Positions 53,275 through 61,580 of a stretch of 64,000 bases of DNA are shown one piece after another; within the stretch, counting starts at the first letter, position 1, and each line of letters opens with the position of its first letter. Under the pieces are notes generated by a model that saw nothing but the letters and a program-made list of their open reading frames with translations, had not been told where the DNA came from and did not search any database. Made by a program: the position numbers and the translations under genes. The DNA comes from Anaerolineae bacterium (GTDB taxonomy: Bacteria > Chloroflexota > Anaerolineae > Anaerolineales > E44-bin32): contig DUEZ01000075.1 of NCBI GenBank assembly GCA_011174825.1, forward strand, positions 62,001 to 126,000, written 5' to 3'.

Positions 53275-53811
53275 ATGATCAATAGAATCGGCAGGTATTT
53301 ATCAGCGATATCACATGCAATTATAAAACCCCAGATATTCTTCTTTGGGGTGATGGCTGTTGCATTTGTCCAACCGGCTGATCAAACAAATGCAGCTTCT
53401 TCAACCCCGCCATTGGTGGTCGGCGTGGCAAGCTGGCGCCATGTCGATGGCCCGATCATCGAAGTCCAAGAAAACACCTTTCAGCGTCTCAGTCGTGAGA
53501 TTGAACGTATGGGGTTGGACGATATTTCCGTTATACGTTTACCCATATCCTTGAAAAATGCTGATGCCACTGACACGATCGGATCGAAGTTCAACATTGA
53601 CATGGTAGTTTGGGGATGGTATGACAAGATTGCCGTTCGGGGTTATGTTGACCTTGTGAATGCCACGAGAACAGATGGTATGACCAACTGCCTCTCAACA
53701 TTCCTTGAAAGAGGCGGTAACACAAATGTTATTCGAGTCTTGAAGGTGTTAAGCGAATTCGATTATTATCAGGACGGTGTATCATTTTGCGTCCCCCGTT
53801 GGACGCCCTGA
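53275..53811 (+). CDS. Exported hypothetical protein inside the Liv operon, 178 aa
   Basis: A hydrophobic segment near residues 18-34 ending in QTNAAS looks like a signal peptide or anchor. The outer part contains VVGVASWRHVDG, FQRLSREIERMGLDDISVIRLP and FNIDMVVWGWYDKIAVRGYVDL, an alpha/beta pattern seen at the start of some exported CHASE2- or TPR-like sensory proteins. I cannot name the family. It sits between livK and livH in the same orientation with 36 bases to livH, which may indicate an accessory role in transport. Codon use does not differ obviously. Confidence 0.65.
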   Translation: MINRIGRYLSAISHAIIKPQIFFFGVMAVAFVQPADQTNAASSTPPLVVGVASWRHVDGPIIEVQENTFQRLSREIERMGLDDISVIRLPISLKNADATDTIGSKFNIDMVVWGWYDKIAVRGYVDLVNATRTDGMTNCLSTFLERGGNTNVIRVLKVLSEFDYYQDGVSFCVPRWTP

Positions 53812-53847
53812 ACATCGTCGAAAGCTAGATCCTTCCAGGAGCATTCT

Positions 53848-54870
53848 ATGGGTTTTGATTTGTCCTCATTTATTGAACAGCTGATCAATGGTCTAACCGT
53901 AGGAAGCTTTTACGCTTTAATCGCGCTGGGATACAGCATGGTGTACGGCGTTCTTACGATGATCAATTTTGCTCATGGTGAGATCTTCATGGTTGGCGCT
54001 TATGTCGGCTTGTACACCATGAATCGGCTGGTGGATGTCGGCCTGTATGATTCTAGCCGCATCTTAGCGGTTGGCATAACCCTCATCGCCGGCACAATTG
54101 GTGCGGCCATTACCGGCGTCACTGTAGAGAGGCTGGCTTACCGACCGTTGCGTCGTGCCGCTCGACTAGCTCCCCTCATCAGCGCCATCGGGATGTCCAT
54201 CTTCCTTCAGGAATTCATTCGGCTGCTACCCAAGATGGGTGAAGCCATCACCAGCATTAGCATCGGAACTTTCACAATCTTCCCGGAGAACATCCAAACT
54301 GCTGTGGTTGGTTTTCTTGAAGAATTTGGTGGTGCTCGTGTAAAAACTTATCCTGGTGTCTTTGGTGTCGGAGGTTTTGATATCGGCGACATCCATATTA
54401 CTTACAGCCGCGTGATCATCCTCATCATGTCTGTGCTCACGATGATTGGACTTTATTTCCTTGTTCGTTACAGTCGCTTTGGAAAGGCAATGCGTGCAGT
54501 CGCAGAAGACAAGGACATCGCATCTTTGATGGGAATCGATATCGACCAAGTTATTTCCCGCACATTCTTAGTCGGTTCAGCTCTGGCAGGTATCGCGGGA
54601 GTTATGATGGGCATGTTCTACCTCCAGATCCGCCCGACCATGGGTTTCGTTCCTGGGATAAAAGCTTTTACGGCGGCGGTTTTAGGTGGGATCGGAAACA
54701 TCCCAGGCGCAATGCTTGGTGGCTATGCCTTAGGACTGGGTGAAGTCATCGGCGTGCAATTCTTGCCCGCTGTATATAAAGATATTGTCTCTTTCAGCAT
54801 ACTTGTCTTAATCCTGATATTCAAACCGACCGGCATCCTTGGCGAGGGTTTAGCTGAGAAGAAAATGTAG
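53848..54870 (+). CDS. livH: Branched-chain amino acid ABC transporter permease LivH
   Basis: The N-terminal LINGLTVGSFYALIALGYSMVYG and MINFAHGEIFMVGAY are LivH hallmarks. The EAA-like loop is YSRFGKAMRAVAEDKDIASLMGIDID, and GFVPGIKAFTAAVLGGIGNIPGAMLGG is the conserved C-terminal part. At 340 residues it is longer than the typical 300, because of an insertion near residues 115-185 between membrane segments. CAGGAG precedes the ATG. Confidence 0.95.
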   Translation: MGFDLSSFIEQLINGLTVGSFYALIALGYSMVYGVLTMINFAHGEIFMVGAYVGLYTMNRLVDVGLYDSSRILAVGITLIAGTIGAAITGVTVERLAYRPLRRAARLAPLISAIGMSIFLQEFIRLLPKMGEAITSISIGTFTIFPENIQTAVVGFLEEFGGARVKTYPGVFGVGGFDIGDIHITYSRVIILIMSVLTMIGLYFLVRYSRFGKAMRAVAEDKDIASLMGIDIDQVISRTFLVGSALAGIAGVMMGMFYLQIRPTMGFVPGIKAFTAAVLGGIGNIPGAMLGGYALGLGEVIGVQFLPAVYKDIVSFSILVLILIFKPTGILGEGLAEKKM

Positions 54871-54881
54871 GTGTGATGATT

Positions 54882-55934
54882 ATGAAGAAGAGAATTGCCT
54901 CAGTAACCGAGCGCTTGAAAGAAATCCTTTCAAGCCCAATTGGGAGATGGGCGCTCATTGGAGCGGTCGTCGCGGTGATCTTGATCATCCCAATGATTCA
55001 GTTCCAGCAGCGTGCGTTTTGGGTCCGCGTCATAGGATATACGGGTTTATATATCATTCTCGGATTGGGCTTGAATGTTGTTGTCGGACTTGCTGGACTG
55101 CTTGACCTTGGTTATGTAGCCTTCTATGCGATTGGCGCCTACGCGTATGCACTTTTAGCATCGGGGCATTTCGATACTCACATTTCCTTCTGGTTGGTAC
55201 TCCCGTTTGCAGCGCTCCTGGCGGGATTTGCAGGGATTCTCTTAGGTATACCTGTTTTGCGAATGCGGGGGGATTACCTGGCGATCGTCACCCTTGGTTT
55301 TGGCGAGATCATCCGTATGTTGGTAACGAATCTCACAGATTTAACCAACGGATCTCAGGGGGTAATTGGTATTGATTCACCTTACCTCTTCGGACTCGAG
55401 TTGAAGACAAGCACACACTTTTATTACATGATTTTTATCTTTGTCATCGCAGTCATCTTCATCACCCAGAGACTTGATCGCTCACGGGTTGGACGCTCAT
55501 GGATCGCGATGCGAGAAGATGAGGACGCAGCTCAAATGGTAGGCGTGAACACGACCCGATATAAACTGCTCGCCTTTGCAGTCGGGGCGCTTATCGGTGG
55601 TCTTGGTGGAGCTATCTTTGCCGCATGGCAGGGCTCGATATTTCCTGATAATTTCAACCTTATGGTCTCGGTCAATGTCCTTTGTTTAATCATCATCGGC
55701 GGGATGGGCAGTATTCCAGGGGTTGTCATTGGATCTTTTGCTCTGATCACCCTGCCCGATATTCTGCGTCAGTTCTCGGATTATCGACTACTGTTATTTG
55801 GGTTCTTGCTCATTGTGATGATGATCGCTCGACCGGAAGGTTTTATCCCGTCTCAACGTCGACGACTGGAATTACATGCCGAGAAGTTAGCCCACGCAGG
55901 ACCATCTGAATCAATCACGGAGGGTGGAGCGTGA
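54882..55934 (+). CDS. livM: Branched-chain amino acid ABC transporter permease LivM
   Basis: Family signatures: GLGLNVVVGLAGLLDLGYVAFYAIGAYAYA, RGDYLAIVTLGFGEIIRMLVTNL, YKLLAFAVGALIGGLGGAIFA and GGMGSIPGVVIGS. I use the third of three closely spaced in-frame starts (ATG at 54882), for which AGGTG is well placed; earlier starts at 54873 and 54876 are possible. The end overlaps livG by GTGA. Confidence 0.94.
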   Translation: MKKRIASVTERLKEILSSPIGRWALIGAVVAVILIIPMIQFQQRAFWVRVIGYTGLYIILGLGLNVVVGLAGLLDLGYVAFYAIGAYAYALLASGHFDTHISFWLVLPFAALLAGFAGILLGIPVLRMRGDYLAIVTLGFGEIIRMLVTNLTDLTNGSQGVIGIDSPYLFGLELKTSTHFYYMIFIFVIAVIFITQRLDRSRVGRSWIAMREDEDAAQMVGVNTTRYKLLAFAVGALIGGLGGAIFAAWQGSIFPDNFNLMVSVNVLCLIIIGGMGSIPGVVIGSFALITLPDILRQFSDYRLLLFGFLLIVMMIARPEGFIPSQRRRLELHAEKLAHAGPSESITEGGA

Positions 55935-56722
55935 CCATTCTCTCATCCAACAACGTAACTAAGCGGTTCGGCGGACTGGTTGCTGTGGACCAGTTTGATC
56001 TTGGTCTTCAAGAGCTTGCCATCCATAGCATTATTGGTCCGAATGGAGCCGGAAAAACGACCTTCTTCAACTGCGTTACAGGATTTTATTGGCCTGAAGA
56101 GGGCGAAATCTATTTCAACGGTCAATCACTCAAGGGATTGCAGCCTGACCGTATCGCCCATCTAGGAATCGCTCGCACCTATCAGAATATCCGTCTGTTC
56201 TCAAATATGACTGCAATTGAGAATATTTTGGTCGGTCAACATCCAAGGTTGAAAGCGTCACCGATCGATGCCATCCTTCACACGCCACACTTCCATAAAG
56301 AAGAAGAAGCAGCACTCGAAGAAGCAAATCGACTTGTCCGTTTTGTAGGCCTCGTGGGTCTAGGTGACCATTTGGCTCGAAACCTACCCTATGGTGCTCA
56401 GCGAAGGTTGGAAATCGCCCGCGCGCTCGCCAGTAAACCTAAATTGTTGTTGTTAGATGAGCCTACAGCCGGAATGAATCCCCAAGAATCCGCTGAGATG
56501 ATGCGTTTTATCCGAAATTTACGCGATGAATTAGCGATCACCATCCTGTTGATTGAGCATGACATGCGCGTGGTTATGGGAATCAGCGAAATTATCACCG
56601 TACTCGATTATGGCATGAAAATCGCTGAGGGTTCTCCTGAGGAGATCCAACGCAATCCGCGTGTGATCGAGGCCTATCTTGGTCGCGGAGCAGCTTCAGG
56701 CCTGGGTCAGAATTCGGACTGA
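55931..56722 (+). CDS. livG: Branched-chain amino acid ABC transporter ATPase LivG
   Basis: ABC ATPase with GPNGAGKTTFFNCVTGFY (Walker A), the LivG-specific GIARTYQNIRLFSNMTAIENILVGQH, the signature variant LPYGAQRRLEIARAL and LLLLDEPTAGMNP (Walker B). The C-terminal RNPRVIEAYLGRG is typical. The GTG start overlaps the livM stop. Confidence 0.96.
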   Translation: MTILSSNNVTKRFGGLVAVDQFDLGLQELAIHSIIGPNGAGKTTFFNCVTGFYWPEEGEIYFNGQSLKGLQPDRIAHLGIARTYQNIRLFSNMTAIENILVGQHPRLKASPIDAILHTPHFHKEEEAALEEANRLVRFVGLVGLGDHLARNLPYGAQRRLEIARALASKPKLLLLDEPTAGMNPQESAEMMRFIRNLRDELAITILLIEHDMRVVMGISEIITVLDYGMKIAEGSPEEIQRNPRVIEAYLGRGAASGLGQNSD

Positions 56723-56751
56723 AATGCTTCTTAGAAGAAGAGAATAACCTT

Positions 56752-57465
56752 ATGGCATTACTTGAAATCCATAATCTTCACGCTTATTACGGCAATATCC
56801 AAGCACTAAAGGGTATCTCCTTGAACGTAGATCAAGGTGAGATTGTCACTTTGATTGGCTCTAACGGTGCGGGGAAGACGACAACGCTGCGCATCATCAG
56901 TGGCTTACTGAAGCCCCGTCAAGGTAGCGTCTTATTAAACGGCGAAGATCTTGCAGCTTACAAAGCCCACCAAGTTGTAAATCAGGGTGTGGCAATGGTC
57001 CCTGAAGGCCGAGGTATCTTCTCTAAACTCACCGTATACGAAAATCTCGAAATGGGTGCCTACAGTCGAAACGATAAAGCTGAGATTCAAGAAGACCTCG
57101 AAAGTATCTTTGACATCTTTCCACGGCTTAAAGAACGTCGCACGCAAGTCGGTGGGACGCTTTCGGGTGGTGAGCAGCAAATGTTATCCACTGCACGCGC
57201 ACTGATGGCGCGGCCTTCCCTCCTACTTATGGATGAACCGTCGATGGGGCTGGCTCCGGTGTTGATCGAAAGCGTTTTTGAATCGCTGCAAGAAATCAAT
57301 AGGCAAGGTACGACGATCCTGCTTGTCGAACAAAATGCGCACATGGCGCTCCAAGTAGCAAACCGAGGGTATGTGCTTCAAACTGGAGAAATCGTCCTGA
57401 GCGATACCGCTGATGGGCTACGAGAGAATGAGATGGTGCAAAAAGCCTATCTTGGTATTGATTGA
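56752..57465 (+). CDS. livF: Branched-chain amino acid ABC transporter ATPase LivF
   Basis: The second ATPase: YYGNIQALKGISLNVDQGEIVTLIGSNGAGKTT, VPEGRGIFSKLTVYENLEMGA, the signature LSGGEQQML and LLLMDEPSMGLAP. The 237-residue length is standard. It completes the transporter, and a strong hairpin follows 40 bases later. Confidence 0.96.
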   Translation: MALLEIHNLHAYYGNIQALKGISLNVDQGEIVTLIGSNGAGKTTTLRIISGLLKPRQGSVLLNGEDLAAYKAHQVVNQGVAMVPEGRGIFSKLTVYENLEMGAYSRNDKAEIQEDLESIFDIFPRLKERRTQVGGTLSGGEQQMLSTARALMARPSLLLMDEPSMGLAPVLIESVFESLQEINRQGTTILLVEQNAHMALQVANRGYVLQTGEIVLSDTADGLRENEMVQKAYLGID

Positions 57466-57504
57466 ACCCACTGAAAAAGGTAAACTGCGAGATGATGATT
57501 TGTA

Positions 57505-57539
57505 ATGAAGGGGTGTGGGCTATGCCCACACCCCTTCAT
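57505..57539. terminator. Bidirectional hairpin between livF and proC
   Basis: A perfect 16-base inverted repeat ATGAAGGGGTGTGGGC / GCCCACACCCCTTCAT with a three-base loop, placed between convergent genes. Confidence 0.82.
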
Positions 57540-57595
57540 GTATCTCTCCCCGAAGCACGCGGTTTAGTTATGATCTCAGTTATTGATATCTGATC

Positions 57596-58444
57596 TTATT
57601 CTTCCCCTTCACCTAAACGCTTCTTTTTCCTGCCCTCCCCTAAGGTCAACGAGCGTTGATAAGCCGCCCAGATGGCGCGCGACAGCGCGGTTCTAAAGCC
57701 AGCTCTCTCAAGATAGTACAAGGCTTCTGCTGAGGTACCCCCAGGAGACGTCACTTGGTTACGCAAACGAGAGAGATGATGGGGGGATTGCTGAACATAC
57801 GCCACCGAGCCGCTTACCGTTTGGAGCACCAACTTCTCGGCAATATAGCGTGGGAATCCAAGATGAACCCCCGCATCGATCATTGCCTCCATGAAGAGAA
57901 ACACATAGGAAGGGCCCGTTCCTGAGAGGGCCGTCGCCATGTCAAGGTAATCCTCGTCCTCGACATAAATCTCCTCGCCAAATGCGGTGAGGATCGTCCT
58001 GGCTTGTCCACGCTGTTCTTCGTTAACCGAGTCGGAAGCCGTCCATACTGTAATACCCTCACCTATCTGAGCCGGCGTATTGGGCATAGACCGCGCGATA
58101 GCCTTGTGATCAAGCCCCTGTTCGATGGTATCAATTTTCGCTCCCGCCACAATCGAAAGAACAAGCGAATCTTCGAGAACCGCGCCTCGTAATTCTGACA
58201 TGACCTGAGAAAGCATCTGAGGTTTAACGGACATCACGACAATATCAGCATCTCGTAACGCCGATCGGTTGTCCGTCGATGGATGGACACCGTACTCCTT
58301 CCCCAAATATTCACCTCGTTCCGGACGTGGGCCGGAGGCAATGATGTTCTTGGCTGAGGTCACTTCCTTACGAAGCAACCCGGTTATCATCGCCTCCGCC
58401 ATGACGCCGGAACCAATAAATGCGATCCTCTTATCGGATAACAT
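57596..58444 (-). CDS. proC: Pyrroline-5-carboxylate reductase
   Basis: The last step of proline synthesis, reducing P5C with NAD(P)H. Motifs: IAFIGSGVMAEAMITGLL (Rossmann), ADIVVMSVKPQMLSQVM, ARSMPNTPAQIGEGITVW and ATALSGTGPSYVFLFMEAMIDAGVHLGFPR, with the closing QVTSPGGTSAEALYYLERAGFR. Length is 282 residues with a short basic tail. GGAGGG lies upstream of the ATG. The transcript begins about 250 bases upstream and passes through an intrinsic terminator, suggesting control by attenuation. Confidence 0.96.
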   Translation of the reverse strand: MLSDKRIAFIGSGVMAEAMITGLLRKEVTSAKNIIASGPRPERGEYLGKEYGVHPSTDNRSALRDADIVVMSVKPQMLSQVMSELRGAVLEDSLVLSIVAGAKIDTIEQGLDHKAIARSMPNTPAQIGEGITVWTASDSVNEEQRGQARTILTAFGEEIYVEDEDYLDMATALSGTGPSYVFLFMEAMIDAGVHLGFPRYIAEKLVLQTVSGSVAYVQQSPHHLSRLRNQVTSPGGTSAEALYYLERAGFRTALSRAIWAAYQRSLTLGEGRKKKRLGEGEE

Positions 58445-58513
58445 AGGAACTACCCTCCACTGATTTCATGCAACAAATCTATCAAAGTTCTCTCCCTAAG
58501 CTGTTCCTGCTCG

Positions 58514-58541
58514 AAAAAAACCACCTCCCAGCTGGGAGGTG
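58514..58541 (-). terminator. Intrinsic terminator inside the proC leader
   Basis: On the minus strand, the perfect palindrome CACCTCCCAGCTGGGAGGTG is followed by G and seven T. It lies about 70 bases upstream of the proC start and downstream of the proC promoter, so it must be bypassed for proC expression. Upstream GTGCT and GGTG can pair with its 5' arm (AGCACC), offering an anti-terminator. Confidence 0.65.
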
Positions 58542-58704
58542 CTTCTCGCTTTCATTCTTCCAGCACATCGCGCTACACCATCACAGCCAGTGTCCTCTTC
58601 GGATCCCATGGGAAATGAGGTCCAGGGGTGCCATGGAAAGGAACCCGGCAACCATCTGCGATTTGAACATCATTAATAACAGCGATCTCAGAAATCATGT
58701 CCAA

Positions 58705-58732
58705 ACTTTATCATAGGATTCAACGCTGTCAA
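58705..58732 (-). promoter_or_regulatory. proC promoter
   Basis: Minus-strand TTGACA (58727-58732), 16 bases, then TAAAGT (58705-58710). Predicted transcripts carry a leader of about 250 bases. Confidence 0.55.
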
Positions 58733-58886
58733 GAATCCTCATATTCGAGAGGATGCGTTATCAAGGAACACGCTCGCAATTTCAGAACATTGAGATTGGT
58801 CTGACATGGTGTCCCGAGCATTGGCATGCTGGTTCTAAGCCCTGCGCTAATCTCGCCGAAGGATCGATGAAAGGAGCCGAGTCCGA

Positions 58887-58981
58887 GTAGGGGCAATTCA
58901 CCGTTCGCGCCGCGAGACGCCGAGAAAAACACTCGACACTTTCAGCCGGCCAGGGTGCGAGACGGCATGAATTGCCCCTAC
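58887..58981. repeat. Palindromic intergenic repeat, family A copy 4 (with inserted core)
   Basis: GTAGGGGCAATTCACCG...GGCATGAATTGCCCCTAC as in copy 1, but about 27 bases longer because of extra sequence in the centre, including AAAACACTCGACAC. Confidence 0.85.
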
Positions 58982-59033
58982 TTCTTTGACAAAGATGGGC
59001 GCTCAGAATGACATCTGGGGAGGTGGCTTTTAC

Positions 59034-59087
59034 TGTAGCCTCAGGCTTCTGCCTGCGCATCGGTGTACCCTAAAGGGTGCGGCTACG
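59034..59087. repeat. Palindromic repeat, family E copy 2
   Basis: TGTAGCCTCAGGCTTCTGCCTGCG, then CCCTAAAGGGTGCGGCTAC; the same plan as 27500-27555. Confidence 0.68.
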
Positions 59088-59132
59088 TTGGATATCATCT
59101 TCCCTAATAGATGCTTGTAACCCAAGATCATC

Positions 59133-59187
59133 GTAGGAGCGCACGGGCAGGGAAGATCACCCTGCATCTTCGACCGTGCGCCCCTAC
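59133..59187. repeat. Palindromic repeat, family B copy 2 (reverse orientation)
   Basis: The reverse complement of 38037-38091 with few changes; ends GTAGGAGCGCA and TGCGCCCCTAC. Together with family A copy 4 and family E copy 2, three repeat families lie within 300 bases in this gene-free stretch (58733-59367). Confidence 0.8.
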
Positions 59188-59367
59188 TTATCCAAGGACA
59201 CTTTGAGTCATCATAAGGGTTTTGGCTTGACTCAGACAGTATCTGAGCCCTGTCCCTACATGAAGTACTTTCTTAAGAGCAATACCCATAATATCCATGA
59301 ACTTGGTCCCAACGACATTGGTGCATATAATCTCAAGAGCCGAGGTAGCATTCATGGAGGATGGAAG

Positions 59368-60357
59368 ATGGAAATCCGATTCTTAGATGCAAGTGATGTC
59401 CGTCAGTCTCTACCTATGGTATTGGCCATTGAGGCGATGAAAGATGCCTTCGCTCAACTATCCATGGGGAAGGCAACCGTGCCAATGCGCAGCCATATTG
59501 AAGTGAAGCGGCAGGATGGTATCATCCTTTTCATGCCCGCCCTACTCCATGAGTCCCAAGATCTGGCGATCAAAATCGTCTCCGTCTTCCCCAAGAACAT
59601 TGAGCGCGATCAGCCTACGATTAATGCTCTCGTCATTGCGATCGACACCACAACCGGGATGCCTAAAGCCGTGATGGAGGGCGCGTCCCTGACGGCTATA
59701 CGCACTGGAGCTGCTTCAGGAGCGGCTACGGATCTTCTCGCTCGTGAGGACGCGACCATCGTCGCCATTTTCGGCAGCGGTGTACAAGCGCGCACACAGC
59801 TTGAGGCGGTTTGCACTATACGTAAGATTCAGGAGGTGCGGATTTATAGTTTGGACAAACCGGGGGCTCGTACTTTTGTCGAAGAAATGGCGGGAATCGG
59901 ACCGATCCCCAAGAACATCCAAATGGTTAATACCCCTAAGGAGGCCATCATCAAGGCTGACATCATCTGCACCGCGACCACCTCCTCCACCCCTGTTTTC
60001 AATGGTAAGGATCTTGAACCCGGAACGCATATCAATGCCATTGGATCTTTCACCCCCGAGATGCAGGAACTTGACATAGAAACAGTGGTGAATTCGCTGG
60101 TCGTCGTAGATTCCCGGGAAGCTGCTTTGATCGAAGCTGGTGATCTGATCATCCCCATCGAGAAAGGTGTGATCAACCCTGAATGGATTTATGCTGAAGT
60201 TGGAGAACTGGTCAGATCGGTAAAACCTGGTCGAACCAATCCAGATCAGATCACGCTCTTTAAATCGGTGGGCGTCGCAGTACAGGACGCGATCTCTGCC
60301 AGCCTTGCGTTAGCCAGGGCTGAGGAAATCGGATTAGGAAAAACCTTGCGTCTCTGA
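59368..60357 (+). CDS. Ornithine cyclodeaminase / mu-crystallin family protein
   Basis: The family includes ornithine cyclodeaminase, alanine dehydrogenase and pyrroline-2-carboxylate reductase. N-terminal features are VLAIEAMKDAFAQLSMGKATVPMRSHIEV; the Rossmann site is ATIVAIFGSGVQARTQLEAV; SLTAIRTGAASGAATDLLA is a family signature. I start at the ATG at 59368, which has GGAGG seven bases upstream; the frame is open further up without any start signal. Followed after 62 bases by a FAD amine oxidase and close to proC, it could be a Pyr2C reductase in cyclic imino acid catabolism. That is inference only. Confidence 0.88.
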   Translation: MEIRFLDASDVRQSLPMVLAIEAMKDAFAQLSMGKATVPMRSHIEVKRQDGIILFMPALLHESQDLAIKIVSVFPKNIERDQPTINALVIAIDTTTGMPKAVMEGASLTAIRTGAASGAATDLLAREDATIVAIFGSGVQARTQLEAVCTIRKIQEVRIYSLDKPGARTFVEEMAGIGPIPKNIQMVNTPKEAIIKADIICTATTSSTPVFNGKDLEPGTHINAIGSFTPEMQELDIETVVNSLVVVDSREAALIEAGDLIIPIEKGVINPEWIYAEVGELVRSVKPGRTNPDQITLFKSVGVAVQDAISASLALARAEEIGLGKTLRL

Positions 60358-60419
60358 AAAAAAATCTAGCCGCATTTGAATAACTGTGGAACTCGGAGTT
60401 GCGGATGGAGTGAAAGTGC

Positions 60420-61580
60420 ATGATCAGTGAACTGCCACCCTCAGCGGATGTGGTCATCATTGGTGGTGGCGTGATGGGAGCCAGCACTGCATACCACCTG
60501 GCGCTCGCAGGGATTCGTGATGTACTGCTTCTCGAACGAGAAACCCATTTCGGCCAAGGCGCTTCAGGCCGTTGCGCTGGCGGAGTTCGTTATCAGTTTT
60601 CCACGGAGGTCAATATCAAACTCTCCCTCGCCAGCCTTCCGATGCTTGAAAGGTTTCGCGAGGAGATCGGACAAGAATGTAACTATCGCAAATATGGCTA
60701 CCTCTTTGTGCTCACCAGGACAGAGGAAGTGGAGGTTTTCAAAAAGAATGTAACACTGCAACGAAGCCTAGGTGTGGACACGGAGTGGTTATCAGGTGAT
60801 GAGGTCCGCAATTATTTGCCAGCTATGAGCTTTGAAGATGCGTTGGCCGGGACCATTCACATGAACGATGGCTTAGCCGATCCGAACAGTGTGGTCATGG
60901 GGTATATCAACCGTGCCCGCCAGCTCGGTGTCCAACCATTTACGGAGGTCGAAGTCACTGGGATCAAACAGATCGGTAACCGTATCATAAGAGTTAATAC
61001 CTCAGCTGGCCCGATTGGTTGTGGTACTGTTATCAACGCCGCTGGACCCTGGTCTAGGCTCATTGGGAGGATGGTCGAACTCGATATTCCCATCACCCCT
61101 CTCCGGCGACAGATGGTCACCACAAGCTCGCTGCCTAAGCTTCCGCAGAATTTTCCCTTTGTGATCGATTTCGCTCAATCCCTCTACTTTCATCGTGAGG
61201 GAGAAGGGATCCTCACGGGCATGTCCAATCCCAATGAAACACCTAGCTACGATCAACGCATCGATCCAGCATGGGAGCTGATCGCTATGGAAGCCGCCGT
61301 CAAGCGGATGCCAATGCTTGAGCACGCTGGTCGATTGAGCGGTTGGGCAGGGCTCTATGAAGTTACCCCGGATGCTCATCCCATCTTCGGACCGACAGCG
61401 GTGGAGGGATTCTGGGTAGTTGGCGGTTTCTCGGGCCATGGCTTTATGCATGGTCCAATCGCTGGTAAACTGATGGCTGAGTTCATTCTCGCGGGCGAAG
61501 CACAAACAGTGGATGTCTCCATGCTGAATCTGGCGCGTTTTACTGAAGGGCGATTAATTCAGGAGTACAACGTCGTATGA
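60420..61580 (+). CDS. FAD-dependent amine oxidase of the DAO family (sarcosine/D-proline dehydrogenase-like)
   Basis: The FAD motif is VVIIGGGVMGASTAYHLALAG (residues 10-30), followed by ERETHFGQGASGRCAGGVRYQF, the family's flavin-attachment region. The C-terminal GLYEVTPDAHPIFGP and GFWVVGGFSGHGFMHGPIAGKLMAE complete the fold. Relatives oxidise sarcosine, glycine, D-amino acids or D-hydroxyproline. Position next to the ornithine cyclodeaminase-like gene favours an imino acid substrate. It overlaps cinA by ATGA. Confidence 0.88.
   Translation: MISELPPSADVVIIGGGVMGASTAYHLALAGIRDVLLLERETHFGQGASGRCAGGVRYQFSTEVNIKLSLASLPMLERFREEIGQECNYRKYGYLFVLTRTEEVEVFKKNVTLQRSLGVDTEWLSGDEVRNYLPAMSFEDALAGTIHMNDGLADPNSVVMGYINRARQLGVQPFTEVEVTGIKQIGNRIIRVNTSAGPIGCGTVINAAGPWSRLIGRMVELDIPITPLRRQMVTTSSLPKLPQNFPFVIDFAQSLYFHREGEGILTGMSNPNETPSYDQRIDPAWELIAMEAAVKRMPMLEHAGRLSGWAGLYEVTPDAHPIFGPTAVEGFWVVGGFSGHGFMHGPIAGKLMAEFILAGEAQTVDVSMLNLARFTEGRLIQEYNVV

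Noticed and set aside
58550..58700. A classical T-box riboswitch before proC
   Set aside because: TGGT and a terminator are present, but the conserved AGGGTGGNACCGCG stretch and a recognisable stem I with a proline specifier were not found. It is kept as an unassigned leader.
58468..58716. Small protein gene on the plus strand between proC and the repeats
   Set aside because: It is the complement of the proC leader and terminator, which explains the open frame; it has no ribosome-binding site.
59176..59367. N-terminal extension of the ornithine cyclodeaminase-like protein
   Set aside because: The extra 64 residues overlap the end of a family B repeat, lack a ribosome-binding site and do not resemble the family. 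The ATG at 59368 has a good site.
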